A stretch of DNA of 64,000 nt from Tupaia tana (GCA_026018925.1 JAKSZU010000011.1:8142485-8206484); one strand, 5' to 3'. Shown: positions 12,000 through 23,775, counted from the first letter of the stretch. Program-made: numbers and translations. Notes: generated from the letters alone by a model not told the origin.

Positions 12000-12212
12000 T
12001 TAAGTTTATTTATTGGTAAAATGAGAGAGAAAGACAGAGTGACACAGATAGCACCTCTAACAGGGTTTGCCTGCTGTGATTCACCCTGGATCATGGTCAC
12101 ACCCATGTTCGGCATTCTCAGGAAGATCTTGGGACTCGAACCCAGACCTTCCCCAATGGATTTGCCTCCCAGAGCATTGCATTTTGCTGCCGCACCACTT
12201 TCTAATCCCTGG
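12000..12212 (-). repeat. SINE-B, antisense
   Basis: TAAGTTTATTTATTGGTAAAATGAGAGAGA, CACCTCTAACAGGG, GGGACTCGAACCCAGACC (B-box-like in antisense) and GCTGCCGCACCAC at the head. Confidence 0.85.
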
Positions 12213-12675
12213 GATTGGTTATTTTTAGTATAGTTTTATCCATGAACTTCATCTTCTGGCTGGGGCATCTTCTTTTGATGTCTCATAAACAAAAGTCTCC
12301 TTCGCCGTGTTCTTGCCTTACTGAGTACAGTGAGACCACTCAGTTTATGGACTTCCTGGTCTTTCTCTGCCCTCACACACTAAGGAACTATAAGACTGGT
12401 CTTTATTTTAACCAACCTCAGTGCTTTTTCTTGGCCTCAGTTATCAGAACTGCATTTTTTCAGACCTCATTGATTTTGAAATCAGTTCTGTTGATGCAAA
12501 ATTGCCCTGCCTAATTATTTATACAAATACCTTGATTTGACTGGTGAAACCACACTTCAGAACAGAACAGGATGAATCTGTACAGAACTTTAAATCTGAC
12601 AAAATAGTAATGAGTTAAAGTCCCTCACTATCTGTGGGATCTTAGAGGCTGAAAGTCCTGTAGACATGGAGGACA
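12213..12675. other. Unassigned non-coding sequence
   Basis: No gene or confident repeat seen. Confidence 0.5.
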
Positions 12676-12790
12676 ACAGCTTTATTTTGCTTGTGAAGAA
12701 ACTGAGGCCTGGAGAACTCTAGTAATTCACTCAAGATCACACAGCATATTGATAGGAGAATCAAGACTGAAATCCATTAAATCCATATTC
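12676..12790 (-). repeat. MIR fragment, antisense
   Basis: GAAGAAACTGAGGCCTGGAGA...TCACTCAAGATCACACAGC is the antisense MIR core. Confidence 0.7.
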
Positions 12791-12862
12791 TTCTTCCCAG
12801 TTTGCATTTCTGTAAAATTATAGAAATAGTTTATGAAAAATGTGAACCATCTGTGGCATGAT

Positions 12863-13785
12863 TTTCTTTTTTTTTTAAGTTTATTTCTTCCATGAAAGAG
12901 AAAAACAGGGAGAGAGAGACAGAGAGAGCTAGGCACTCTGCACCATGACCTGCTCCTCGGCTCTCAGCCTGGATCATGGGTGCACACATGCACATGCCCG
13001 GCATGCACACAGAGAGCCCAAGACACGAGCCTGGAGCCTTCACCAGACCTGCTCCTCAGCTCTCAGCCTGGATCATGGATGTACACATGCACATGCCCGG
13101 CATACACACAGAGAGCCCAAGACACGAGCCTGGAGCCTTCACCAGACCTGCTCCTCAGCTCTCAGCCTGGATCGTAGGTGCACACATGCACATGCCCGGC
13201 ATGCACACAGAGAGCCCAAGACACGAGCCTGGAGCCTTCACCAGACCTGCTCCTCGGCTCTCAGCCTGGATCATGGGTGCACACATGCACATGCCTCGCA
13301 TACACACAGAGAGCCCAAGACACGAGCCTGGAGCCTTCACCATGACCTGCTCCTCGGCTCTCAGCCTGGATCATAGGTGCACACATGCACATGCCTCGCA
13401 TACACACAGAGAGCCCAAGACACGAGCCTGGAGCCTTCACCATGACCTGCTCCTCGGCTCTCAGCCTGGATCATAGGTGCACACATGCACATGCCCGGCA
13501 TGCACACAGAGAGCCCAAGACACGAGCCTCGAGCCTTCACCATGACCTGCTCCTCGGCTCTCCGCCTGGATCATGGGTGCACACATGCACATGCCCGGCA
13601 TGCACACAGAGAGCCCAAGACACGAGCCTGGAACCTTCACCATGATCTGCTCCTCAGCTCTCCGCCTGGATCATGGGTGCACACATGCACATGCCCCGCA
13701 TACACACAGAGAGCCCAAGACACGAGCCTGGAGCCTTCACATGCAGGCCCAACGTTGGTGCTGCCAGCTCTGTGCCATATTCTAG
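12863..13785 (-). repeat. SINE-B expanded by an internal minisatellite
   Basis: The SINE-B 3' end (TTAAGTTTATTTCTTCCATGA, GAGAGCTAGGCACTC) starts the element and a SINE-B head-like piece (AGGCCCAACGTTGGTGCTGCC) ends it. Between them the usual single body segment is repeated eight times. Length is about 920 bp against about 220 bp for other copies. Confidence 0.8.
12950..13741. repeat. Minisatellite, 8 units of 99-100 bp
   Basis: Units start with CTGCTCCTCGGCTCTC at 12950, 13049, 13148, 13247, 13347, 13447, 13547 and 13647. The first three junctions read ACCAGACC (99 bp period) and later ones ACCATGACC (100 bp). Substitutions are few (CCCGGC/CCTCGC, CTCAG/CTCCG). Frames open across the array in several phases are by-products of the repeat. 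Confidence 0.95.
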
Positions 13786-13913
13786 AACACAAGCAATAAT
13801 GTCTTGTCTCTGTCTGAATCCTCAGACAGAAAGCCTATCTTTAAAAAGTAGCTCCAACCCTACTGAAAGAAAAACTTATGTGTATTTTTCTTTTGGTCAG
13901 AGAAACATGTCTA

Positions 13914-14415
13914 CACTTGGCCCTCCATATCTACTTGTTCCACATACATAGTTGACCAATTAAAAAATACAAATATAAATACATGAATAAATGATAATGA
14001 ATTTTAAAAGTACAGAATAGCACCTGTTTACATAGCATGTTATTGTATTAAATATTATAAGTAATCACAGAGGATTCAAAGCATATGAGAGGCTGTGCCT
14101 AGACTATACAACATTTCATAATACACCATTTTATTTTATGTTTTTAAAGAATTATTTAATTATATATATTATTATTACTATTTTTTAAATTTGCTATAGG
14201 GCACGTGGCACTCACCAGAAAGAGAGCGGGAAAGTGAGAAAGCAAGCCACCAGATCTGGGACTTGAACTGTGATTGACCATGTGGGAGTCCAGTGCCTCA
14301 ACCACCACATACCTGCTGGACCCATAATATACCATTTGATATAAGGGATGAGAAATCTGTAGATTTTAGTATCCACAGGAAGTCTTAAAACTAATCTCCC
14401 TTGGATATTGAGGGA
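13914..14415. mobile_element. MER2-like Tigger element, interrupted by a SINE
   Basis: TTGGCCCTCCATATCTACTTG, TACATAGCATGTTATTGTATTA, AGTAATCACAGAGGATTCAAAG, then after the SINE GTAGATTTTAGTATCCACAGG, follow the MER2 order from memory. SINE-A short variant sits at 14178-14323. Confidence 0.7.
14178..14323 (-). repeat. SINE-A short variant, antisense
   Basis: TTGCTATAGGGCACGTGGCACTC, GGGAAAGTGAGAAAGCAAGCC runs directly into CCAGATCTGGGACTTGAACTG. The central segment is missing. Ends CTGCTGGACCC. Confidence 0.85.
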
Positions 14416-15025
14416 AAGCTCTAAATCCTTCTTCCAAATTACTGTTTTAGTAAAACTTCTATCATTTTCCACCTTTCTTCTTTACAGACTTCTACATTGT
14501 TCCTTTCATAAACCAGCTGGTCATCCTCATTAGTCTTCCGTAAATATTTCTCTGGTTCCCACCCACCTCTGTGCTTTCTCTTCTGAATGCTAATCCAGGT
14601 CTTTAGCTCCTCAAACCTGGACTACATTAGAAGATTCTCCCAATGTATGTAACCACCTGTGTTCTCCTGCCCCGTGCACTACCTTTGAGTGGTGTGTCAC
14701 TGACGTCACTCACACCATTATCTTTTTAGCCCAGTTCTATACAACTCCCTAATTCAAGCAAACACAGCCCTTCATCTCATCTGTATTTCATTCAGAATAT
14801 ATTCTTTCAGGATCTCCTATCTTCGGAATGACTGTCTTAGGTCCTTATGTTCTCCAGCTGTTGACTTTGCCGTACCCAAACCATTGCCTGTATGTCTTTT
14901 TCTAATCTCTGTCGGCTACTGACATTCTCTGACCTGCTGTAATGGAAATAACCATGCATTAGGCTTTGGAAGGACCACCATCGCCTCCCTTATGCTACTG
15001 TGAGAACGTCCGCATGCTTCTCTGA
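14416..15025. other. Unassigned, possibly old L2 3' end; contains a perfect CRE
   Basis: Pyrimidine-rich text vaguely resembles L2 3' sequence. TGACGTCA occurs at 14701-14708. No gene seen. Confidence 0.35.
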
Positions 15026-15029
15026 GTCT

Positions 15030-15135
15030 CAGCTTCCTCATCAGAAAAAATTTGGGCCCATCATTCCTACCTTCTCTCTCCAATGGCTGTGTAAAGATTA
15101 AATGAGAAAGTCCTTGTGAAATGGCTTGCAAATAT
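15030..15135 (+). repeat. MIR fragment, weak
   Basis: CTCTGAGTCTCAGCTTCCTCATCAG...AAGATTAAATGAGAAAGTCCTTGTGAA follows the MIR core. Confidence 0.5.
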
Positions 15136-15821
15136 AACTCATTCTTCAGATGTCTCTTTTCTCGTGTGCTCTCTCTTGCATCACATCCTGTGGAATACCG
15201 TGCACATCACCGTGCTCACAGTGCTGTGAGAATGAGTGGCCCGTGTGTGGGACAGAAGCCAGGCAGCTGCTGTCCTTGTCATTTGCCTATAGTGAGGGGA
15301 ATGTGGTCACGGAGAGTATCTTGGATTCTTGGGTCTGTGAGCTCAATTTCTTTTTCTCTGTGATCTAAATTTCTGCGTATTGGAGGTATGGTTGGTTTAG
15401 CAAATGCTTTTTTAAAAAATGTATTTTTCTTGGAGCATTTCAGAAAATTGGTTCATTTATTTTAAGTATAGCATAAATACAGTAAAAGACATGAATCCTA
15501 AGCTTCAGCTCAATACATTTTCACAAAGTGGATACACTTAGGTAAGCAGCGCCCAGATTGCAAACTGGATATTTCTATTCCTCTAGAAGTCTCATGCCCC
15601 TTCCAGTCACTGATTGCCTTCAGGATAAACATTGTTTTGCCATCCAACTTGATATATGAGCTTTACCTGTTTATGTGTTTGGTGTAAAGCAAGTTATACA
15701 GTGTCCACATTTTTGCGACTAGCTATATCTGTTAACATTGTAAGATTCAGCCACAGGTTTGAAGTCATTCTTTCTGATTGCTGTGTAGTATTTCACCTGG
15801 TATGTAGAATCTGTTTTCTCT

Positions 15822-16030
15822 TTTTAAATCGCCGGAGGATATGTGTGTTTGTCAGAAGTGGGGGGAGAGAGAGAGAGATGCACCACCCACATGGCCACAC
15901 CACAATCCTTTTTCTATCCTATCAGGATTTTGAACATGCGCATAGATACATTGATGTGTTTTCAAGCTGCCAAGGCCAGGATTCAAATTCTGGTCAGTTA
16001 TGTGGAATCTGGTTCCCTATGTACAGTATG
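15822..16030 (-). repeat. SINE-A-like, diverged
   Basis: GTGGGGGGAGAGAGAGAGAG, CACATGGCCACACCACAATCC, TATCAGGATTTTGAACATGCGC and GGATTCAAATTCTGG (antisense B box) with a decayed head. Confidence 0.6.
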
Positions 16031-16038
16031 CACAGTAT

Positions 16039-16308
16039 TTTGGGGGTGGGGGGTGGGGAGAGGTTTTTGCTATAGGGCGTGAGCACTTGCCAGAAAGGCA
16101 GAGAAAGACATAGAGACAGAAAGCGAGAAATCACCCCCCTGGGGGGATGGCCACGCTGCAATTCCTTCTCCTCCATTCTCCTCTCAGGATCTTGGGCACG
16201 CACGCACATGCGCCTGGCTTGAGTTTAAGCCACCGGGTCCGGGACTCGAACCACAGTCGACTACATGGGAGTCCAGCGACATAGCCATTACGCTAACTGC
16301 TGGTCCTG
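16039..16308 (-). repeat. SINE-A full length, young, TSD
   Basis: Antisense copy close to the family consensus; B box reads CGGGACTCGAACC. Flanked by TGCACAGTAT at 16029-16038 and 16309-16318. Confidence 0.92.
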
Positions 16309-17092
16309 TGCACAGTATATTTTTGATAGACCTTTGAGTTGCTTGAATTTGGAGCTATTCAATATCATGGTTAGTTAAGAACATTTGTGAGCATGTTTTT
16401 TGGTAAACATATGTATATCTACTGAGTATAGTTCTTGGAGTGACATAGCTAGGTCATAGAGTGTACACATTTCAGCTCTATTGGTTGGAGAGTAAATTGG
16501 TGCAATGCCTTTAGAACAGCTGTTTGACATTATATCGCAAAAATGCTAGCTCTTTCTTACCTTCACTCACTTTTTGAATTCTGTCAATTTTATGCTCATT
16601 ATTTAAGTAAGTGTGTCATAGAATGGTATTTTGCATTCACTTGCATTTCTCTGTTGACTAATGAAATTTGGCACTTTTTCATACATTTGCTGGCCATTTG
16701 GATACTGTCTTTTATATAAAATGCTATTCAAGTCTTTTGTCCATTTTTCTTTGCTTTTTTTTTTTCCTTAACTTACTGATTTAAAGGTGCTCTTTATATA
16801 TTGTGGATATGACTCTTTTGTTAGATATAGGTATTTTAAATGTTTTCCAATTCTGAGGCTTGCTGTTTTATTCAGTGGGTCATTTGATGTCAATAGATCC
16901 CAATTCATCATTGTTATTTGTCATGGTTACTCTTTTAAGTTTCCTTTCAAAAATTTCATTTTTTACAATTCATATTTATGTCTGCAAGCAATCTGGAATT
17001 GGTCCGTGTATATTAAGAGACAGAGATGAAGATTTATTTTTACATATGAATAGCCAATTGTCCAAGCACCATTTGTTAAAAATACAGTGGTG

Positions 17093-17326
17093 GGGACAAG
17101 CAGCCTGTAGCACGGTGGTTAAGGCGGCTAGATTCCATGGGCACAATTGCATGGTTCAAATCCCAAATCTGGCATTTGAAAAAAAATGCCATACACATGT
17201 GTATGTGCTTAATATCCTGAAAGGAGGAAGAAATGGAGAAGGGATTACCGCATGACTATCCTCATGAAAGATGCTTCCTCAAACCTACCCCACTCCTAAA
17301 ACACATGACCTCTGGCAAAATATATG
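17093..17326 (+). repeat. SINE-A, diverged
   Basis: GGGACAAGCAGCCTGTAGCACGG head, GGTTCAAATCCC B box, GAAATGGAGAAGGGATTACCG middle and CTCTGGCAAAATATATG. Confidence 0.75.
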
Positions 17327-17994
17327 TAGAGAGAGGTGGTCATAGTGCAGCCAGTGTTAAACAGACTGGCCATTAATCCAGAGAGAAGACTTGCCTTTCA
17401 GACTGTCACTGAGGCCCAGTCATGGAGGTAGATCTATCCAATCAGCATATGGCAGTAGGAGATCTGCTAGGTCATGTTCACACTTTCACAGTAAACTACT
17501 GACTTGGTGTAGGGCCTGCGTAGAAGAGACCTACCTATTTAGCATGTCTATCATGGTTCCTGCTCAGCCATCACATTTTCCACCTCACAGATGGCAGCTG
17601 CTCAAAGGACTCTCAGCCCATAGCGACTCACTCAAGGTGAGTGATCAGATGCGAAATGAAATCTGTGACGTAGCAGGGGAGGTTCAGTGCTGAATCAGAT
17701 GAATGTGTTCACTAGAAGCTTCCTTCTGGACACAGTACACCACACACCACGGAAGAAAATGGAATTCCCTCAAAAACGGAGCTCCTGTCTCACAACACAA
17801 GCAGCCAATGTCTATCCTTCCAAAGAACTTGGCCAGCATATGGCCTCCAAGTCAGGCATCCTCACTGTCAGAACATTAAACGGACAGAAGTGTGTGTGCC
17901 CCAAGAATGTGGCAGAGAGGTCTATCTCTGACCGCTGGACCCTTTGCTAGCTGGAGTCCTCTTGGTGATTGGGGATTCAGGACATTAGGCATCA
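17327..17994. other. Unassigned non-coding sequence
   Basis: No recognised repeat. Plus-strand frames of 100 codons (17391-17693) and 87 codons (17687-17950) have no recognisable domain. Confidence 0.45.
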
Positions 17995-17995
17995 T

Positions 17996-18263
17996 TTTTG
18001 TTTGTTTATTTATTTATTTACTTACTTACTTATTCAAGAGATTTTGCTATAGGGTGCGTGTGCTTGCCAGAGAGACGGAAAGCAAGAAATGACCCTCAAA
18101 GGGATGGCCACTCTGCAATCTCTTCTCCATTCTCCTCTTGAGATTTTGGGCTTGCACACACATATGTCCTGAAAGAGTTTCAAGCCTCCAGGTCTGGAAC
18201 TTGAACTGTGGTCAGCCGTGTGGGAGTCCAACACCCCAACCACCACACCACTTGCTGGTCCCA
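17996..18263 (-). repeat. SINE-A full length, older
   Basis: TTTA repeats in the tail, GCTATAGGGTGCGTGTGCTTGCC, GAACTTGAACTGTGG, and CTTGCTGGTCCC at the end. Possible 8 bp TSD AGGCATCA. Confidence 0.85.
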
Positions 18264-18649
18264 AGGCATCACCTTCTTAAGAACAGTGCTTTGATGTGTT
18301 CACCATAGCAATGGTCAAGCTGACAGTCCCTTCCAGACCACATTTCTTGAACCCTTGTCTTGATTTTTCTAGTGAGGATAATAAACCAAGCTTAGAGACA
18401 TTAAATTACTAGTTTGTGGTCACTTAGTCATCAGTGGGCAGAAACAGGCCATGAATCTCTTCTCTGATTTCAGATCAGCTCCACATAATCTCATAAATTA
18501 CTATATTTCCTTTTAAAATATCAAGAAGAAAGCAAAACCACAGCTTCTTTCAATACCTTGTTCTAATGTTTAATTATCCTTAAGGCCAAAAAGACTCTTT
18601 TGTTTGAATTCTGTCAATGCCATTGAAGTCTTTCTCCTCTCTTGAGTTC

Positions 18650-19080
18650 TTTTTTCAAAAATTGTAGTAAAAAAACACATAAATTATGCAAAACTGTAAC
18701 ATTTATTATATTAACCATTTTTAGGTTCAGTAGTGTGAAGTATATACACATTATTGAGCAATCTCCAACACTATTAATCTTATACTGCCTACCCATTAAA
18801 CAACTTCACATTCCACCCCCCCAGTCTCTGGAAACTACCATTCTACTTTCTGTTTCTATTAATTTGACCGCTCTAGACACCTTATGTAGGTGGAATCAAG
18901 CACTGTTTGTTCTTTTATGTCTGGCTTATTTCACTCAGTATAATGTTCTCAAGGCTCTTCTTTGTTGAAGCGTGTCAGAATTTCCTAGTTTTTTAAGGTT
19001 GAATGATATCCCATTACATGTACATGCAACATCTTTTTTTTTGGTCCATTCATCTGTGGATAGATGTTTGTGTGCTTCCT
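18650..19080 (-). mobile_element. L1 3' end, antisense
   Basis: TATATTAACCATTTTTAGGTTCAGTAG, CTGGAAACTACCATTCTAC, TATGTCTGGCTTATTTCACTCAG and TGTCAGAATTTCCTAG are antisense L1 3'UTR/ORF2 end. Confidence 0.85.
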
Positions 19081-19492
19081 CCTTTAGGTTATCATGAATT
19101 CTCACTGAGTTCTTTGGAGAGAGAACAAATGTGCATAACCTGTCCTGTCATAATCCTTCATGTATTTGCGAAATACCTTTTATCCTTGTCTTTCTCAGGA
19201 TTTTCCCTTCTTACTTTGTTTCTGTCTGTTTTCCTATCCCCATGCCTTCTACAAAGGGCTCCTAATCCTGTTCACTATCCAGTGACAAAGTAGAATAGTT
19301 GACACTGCTTAGCCTGGACTCAGCTCCTCCTGGGGCCTGCCCTGCCCATCGTCCAGTCACATTTCTCACTCCCTGCCTCCACCTATTCTGTCTGCGGACA
19401 GACCTCGTGTGTCTTCTCACTGTATGCACCTTTGTGCTCCTGTACCTGTCTAGCATGTACAGGTCTTGTCATAATAATAAAATTGATTTATT
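19081..19492. other. Unassigned non-coding sequence
   Basis: Pyrimidine-rich, no gene recognised. Overlapping short frames on both strands are not supported. Confidence 0.45.
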
Positions 19493-19735
19493 TTCAAGTT
19501 TATTTATTTCTTCTATCAGAGAGATAGAGACCCCGACAGGGTCTTCCTGCCGTGATCCACACCCAGTCTAAACCAACCCAGATCACAGATATACATATGT
19601 GTATCCATTGTTCAAGGAGGTCCCAGGACATGCACCCAGGACCTTTTCCATTTGGGTTCAGACACTACATGGTCCATGGAATGGATCTTTCTCTCCTCAG
19701 TCCAGGCCTTAGAGAAAGACAGACAATTCCCTAGT
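19493..19735 (-). repeat. SINE-B, antisense
   Basis: AAGTTTATTTATTTCTTCTATCAGAGAGATAGA, CCCGACAGGGTCTTCCTG, CCCAGATCACAGATATAC, GTCCCAGGACATGCACCCAGGACC. Confidence 0.9.
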
Positions 19736-20564
19736 ACTCCTAAACACTTTGAAATGCAGTATTGAAATTTACACATGCATTTTGTCTTATGTGATAGATG
19801 AGAATTTTTTGAACTTTAAAATCCAAATTGCCACATCCATCATTTTCAGTGGGAGCATTATCTTTAACGTTATTATCACATACTGCAATAGCAATCTACA
19901 ATTAAATGTGAATAAGAAATCGTACAATTAAAAAATTAATAAACTGAAAAAAACTTGGAAATCAAAATTGCAATAAGATAAGAAAATAAAGAAATTGAAA
20001 AAGGAGATCTATTTAATAACTCCTGTTATGAGTCTTTTTACAAAGCAACTGTTCTCCACAATGTAAGCTACATGAATAATCTATGTAGATGTCACTTCTT
20101 CCTTTTTTACAGAAAGTAGCTTGCAGGCAGTTTATCATTCAGCCTGACTCCTCATTTCTACCCCATGCTAACCCAATCAGTTTTCCTCATCCTGTTGATG
20201 ACAGTAATTAATGTGTTTTGCTTTTGAAATTTGAAATCCTATTTGAGTCATTTCCTCTTCAAACTGTAACTATTCTGGATAGCTCTTTTCCTTGCTCTAT
20301 TGAACTAATTTAAAATATAGTTTCTTTTTTAAGAGCTCTTAGGAGTGTTTCCTCTGGCGCAGCTCAGAGCTTCAGTCCCTGAGAAAGACCCTCCAGGGAG
20401 CTTTCCTTTTGCCAGAGACAGGCCAACCAGGAGCTGCTGAGAGGAGTATGTGATCTCTGTTATATTGGCCAATATTCAAAATAAAGTAAATATTCAAAGG
20501 TAAAAGTTGGAGATGATAGGAATAGAGACCAGAATATTGGCTTTCTTCTTCTTTTTTTAAAAAA
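19736..20564. other. Unassigned AT-rich sequence
   Basis: No gene or confident repeat. A GC-richer island near 20340-20450 is unidentified. Confidence 0.45.
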
Positions 20565-20700
20565 ATATTTATTGTAATTTATGATTTATGAAAAATTGTA
20601 ACACATCTTTGTAGGGTACAGAATGGTCTTTAAAAGGATGAATACAATGTATAATAAACAAATTGAAGATATAAACATGTTTACCACCTTCACCATTTAA
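20565..20700 (-). mobile_element. L1 3'UTR-like fragment
   Basis: TTTGTAGGGTACAGAATG...ATACAATGTATAAT...TTTACCACCTTCACCATTTAACAT resembles antisense L1 3'UTR. Confidence 0.4.
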
Positions 20701-21112
20701 CATTACATTGGATTATCAGAAAACTCATGACACATTTTTGCATAGAAAAACAGAAAAATACGGCATGACTTTTTGAATGACCTAATATTTTGTTGTGAAG
20801 ATTCCAGATCTGTTTCACTGGCTCTTCTGGAAGTATGTACAGAATTGTCTGATGTTCTTTACTGTGAAATACAGTTCTAAAGAAAAAAAAATTGAAAATC
20901 AGACAGCAAAAAATCTCATAAAGTAATGAGGATGAATTTTTTAAAACAAAGATAATCTTAACATAGCCAGTGAAAGAATAATTTGTAATTTCCATGTAGA
21001 AAACTGTAGGAGATAAGAGTTTATATTCTGAAAAGATCTGTGCTATCATTGGTCCAGATAGAGATAGCTAAAATTATACATAGCAATAGCTCATTAAGAA
21101 GAGAAAGGAAAA

Positions 21113-21204
21113 GGGGCCAACAAGTGGCATGGTGGTTAAGGACACTGGACTTCCACATGGCCAACCATGGTTTGAGTCCTGGACCTGGTGATTTGCTTTT
21201 TCAT

Positions 21205-21255
<51 letters not shown>

Positions 21256-21307
21256 ATCCCTCTCTGATCAAATTAAAATAAATAAATAAATAATTTTTTT
21301 TAAAAAA
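21113..21307 (+). repeat. SINE-A short variant with (TC)n
   Basis: GGGGCCAACAAGTGGCATGGTGG head, GGTTTGAGTCCTGGACC, then GTGATTTGCTTTTTCATTCTC and a TC run at about 21212-21247. The central segment is missing. A-rich/AAATA tail. Confidence 0.85.
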
Positions 21308-21869
21308 AAGAAGAGACAGAAAAAGAAAAGTTTTACTTACTAATTGTGAGTTCTTCTAAGACCATTGTATTGTGCTGTGCATAAAGAAATAAGTCCTTGG
21401 AAAGCAAAACAAAACAAAACAAAATTGGAAAGATATTTAAAAGAGAAGACATGATAGAAATGATTTGGTGATTTATAGGCTTTACAGAGTTCTTCATTTT
21501 AGCTTTCTTTAAATTCATCCCAAAGACAGACTTAGCTACTTGTGACATTTTGGACTTTTTCTTTGTTATTACAATGAGTTATAATTATAATAAATACATG
21601 AATTGAAACCTGTGGAAACAATGTCTATGAGATAATTAGGGAATCTATACTTAAACCTGCCTGTGTATAAGAGAGTTAAATCTTCATTTTTAACCTTTTA
21701 GTGTGAAAATTTAATCCTGACATTCAACGTTTTTATTAATATGTGTGGACTTCCCCCCTTTTTTCCTAGTTGTTTTGTGTTTTATTATTTATATTTATCT
21801 CCCTTTGGGTTTCCTGGTGTAATATTTCCTTAAGTATTTCCTGAAGAACTGATTAAGTTTTGGGAATTC

Positions 21870-22123
21870 TTTTTTTTGGAGAAATTTTTGCTATAGGGTG
21901 CGTGTGCTCGCCAGAAAGACAGAGACAGAGAGATAGAAAGTGAGAAATCACCCCCCAGGGGAATGGCCACACCGCAATCCCTTCTCCTCCATTCTCCTCT
22001 CAGGATCTTGGGCAAGCTCGCACACACGCCCAGTGTGAGTTTAAGCCACCGGGTCCGGGACTCAAAACGCGTTCGGCTACATGGGAGTTCAGTGACATAG
22101 CCATTACGCTAACTGCTGGTCCC
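21870..22123 (-). repeat. SINE-A full length, young, perfect 19-bp TSD
   Basis: Antisense copy. AAGTTTTGGGAATTCTTTT occurs at 21855-21873 and 22124-22142, so it inserted inside the L1/HAL1 copy 1; the second element lacks it. Confidence 0.95.
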
Positions 22124-22709
22124 AAGTTTTGGGAATTCTTTTAGCATTTGTTTATTTGGGAATAATTTTATTTCTCTTTCCCATTAGAAATATAATCTTG
22201 TTGGGTATAGTAAGTACTCTTGACCGAAATAGTTTTTACTTCACATTTTAAACATGTCTTCTCATTCTATCCTTGCCTGCATTGTTTCAGTCTGATGTTG
22301 GTCTAATGGGGTAATGTCTGCACGTAACTTGGCATTTCTGTCTTGCCATTTTTAGAATACCGTTTTTGGGTTTTACCAGTTTGACTATGATATGCCTTGG
22401 AAAGGATCTTCTTATGTTATATCTATTTGATACTCTTTGTATTTCTTGGATTTGGATACCCACATGCTTCTCTAAATTTGGAGTTTTCTGCTCATATATC
22501 ATGAAAAGATTTTCTATGTCTTTGTCTGTCTCTTTGCCTTTTGGAATGCCTGTTCGGTGGCTCTGCAACTAATTAATGATGTCCAAGATTTCTCATATGT
22601 TGTCCTGATTTTGAATGGTTATTCTATTCTTGTCAGTTATTTGTACGAAACCAGAAGCTTTTGCTTTTTTCTTCAAGGTCAGAGTTTTTTTTTCTTTTTC
22701 TTTCTTTCG

Positions 22710-22741
<32 letters not shown>

Positions 22742-23649
22742 TTTTGCATGATCCAATTTTCTGTTGATATTTTTGAAGGAGATTTTGATTTCCTGCATTA
22801 TATTCTTTATCTCCAGAAGTTCTATTTGATTACTTTTCACTATGTCTGTCCCTTTATGGAGTTCCTCATTCAAGTCATGAAAGGACTTGTTTCATCTCCT
22901 CGAATTGGTTTTCTGTTTTCTCTTGTAGTTCACTGAGTTTTGTTACAGCGAATATTCTGAATTCCTTTTCTGATATTTTTTTGTGACCCCTTGTGTTTTA
23001 TCCATTGTTGGTGAGGAATTATTATGTTCCCTTGAGGGGGAGATATTTCATGACATTTTCCTACTTCTTAGGTCTCTGCATTGACTTTTAGTTGTCCAGT
23101 AATATACTCAGTTCTTCTATGACTGTGGAGTATATTTCTGTGCGCTGCGCTCCTGCACTTCTCTATGACATGTGTAAGCTCCATGCCAGTTCCCTTCCTA
23201 CTATGAACGGGAGTGTGAAATCCACAGTAGGAGTTTTGGGTTCAGGTTTTCAGAGGGTAGTTTTTCTCTTTCTACTGCTAGAGGGGTTGTAGGGAGAGAA
23301 TTCCTCCATAGTCTCTGTCTTCAGGTGTCTGGTTCCTGTAACCCAAACCTTTCTGCTCCCATGTGGCTGGAGTTTGAGCTACCCAGGTAGAGTGTAAGAT
23401 GATAGACCACTTCATGTACCACTTGGACAGAAGCAGCTGCTCTTCCACCACAGGAGGCTGGGTAGGGGGTCCCCGATGAGCTCAGTCCCAGCATCTTGAG
23501 CCTCCGTGTTGCTCTTAGAAGGGTAAGAAAGCATCGGCACACATGAAGCAGCAGCTCCCACCTTCCATTTCTTCCGTCTCAGGCTGGCTTTTTATTTCTT
23601 TAATCAATAAATATTTTGATCACTTCAGTATATTTGATCTCCTTCCCTC

Positions 23650-23775
23650 AGCCTTTAAGCCTCTCAGGATCTTGAACACATGCATGCCTGCCTGGTCAAC
23701 TGGCCAGGAGACCAAATTCATGGGTGCCACATGGCTTTCGGAACTACAATTCAGTGCACTATTGACTGCACCCTA
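23650..23775 (-). repeat. Possible old SINE fragment
   Basis: CTCTCAGGATCTTGAACACATGCATGCCTG and a decayed antisense head (CACATGGCTTTCGGAACTAC). Assignment is weak. Confidence 0.4.

Larger units (their letters stand above)
15400..17090 (-). mobile_element. L1 3' end, antisense, with SINE insertions
   Basis: AGCTCAATACATTTTCACAAAG, then CTATTCAAGTCTTTTGTCCATTTTTCTTTGC, TATATTGTGGATATGACTC and GCAAGCAATCTGGAATTGGT, with GTCCAAGCACCATTTGTT, are standard antisense L1M 3' sequence. Two SINE insertions occupy 15822-16308. Confidence 0.8.
20942..23560 (-). mobile_element. L1/HAL1-type element, copy 1 (antisense)
   Basis: The minus-strand order is 5'UTR-like (about 23560-23000), ORF1 coiled-coil remnant (about 22900-22680), ORF1 RNA-binding part (22568-22287, with PRHIIVKLVK, ILKMAR and YPIRPTSD) and a 3' non-coding part to about 20942. 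No ORF2 motif is visible, as in HAL1 (half-L1) elements. Frames are broken. Carries SINE insertions at 21113-21307 and 21870-22123. It aligns along its length with the element at 58145-60925. Confidence 0.75.

Noticed and set aside
12950-13741. CRISPR array
   Set aside because: The units are contiguous with no unique spacers, and the host is a mammal.
12945-13799. Long frames with repeated AHAHARHAHREPKTR-type peptides as a repetitive protein
   Set aside because: Several frames on both strands are open only because a 99-100 bp unit is repeated; no start context, splice signals or known homologue, and the unit derives from a SINE.
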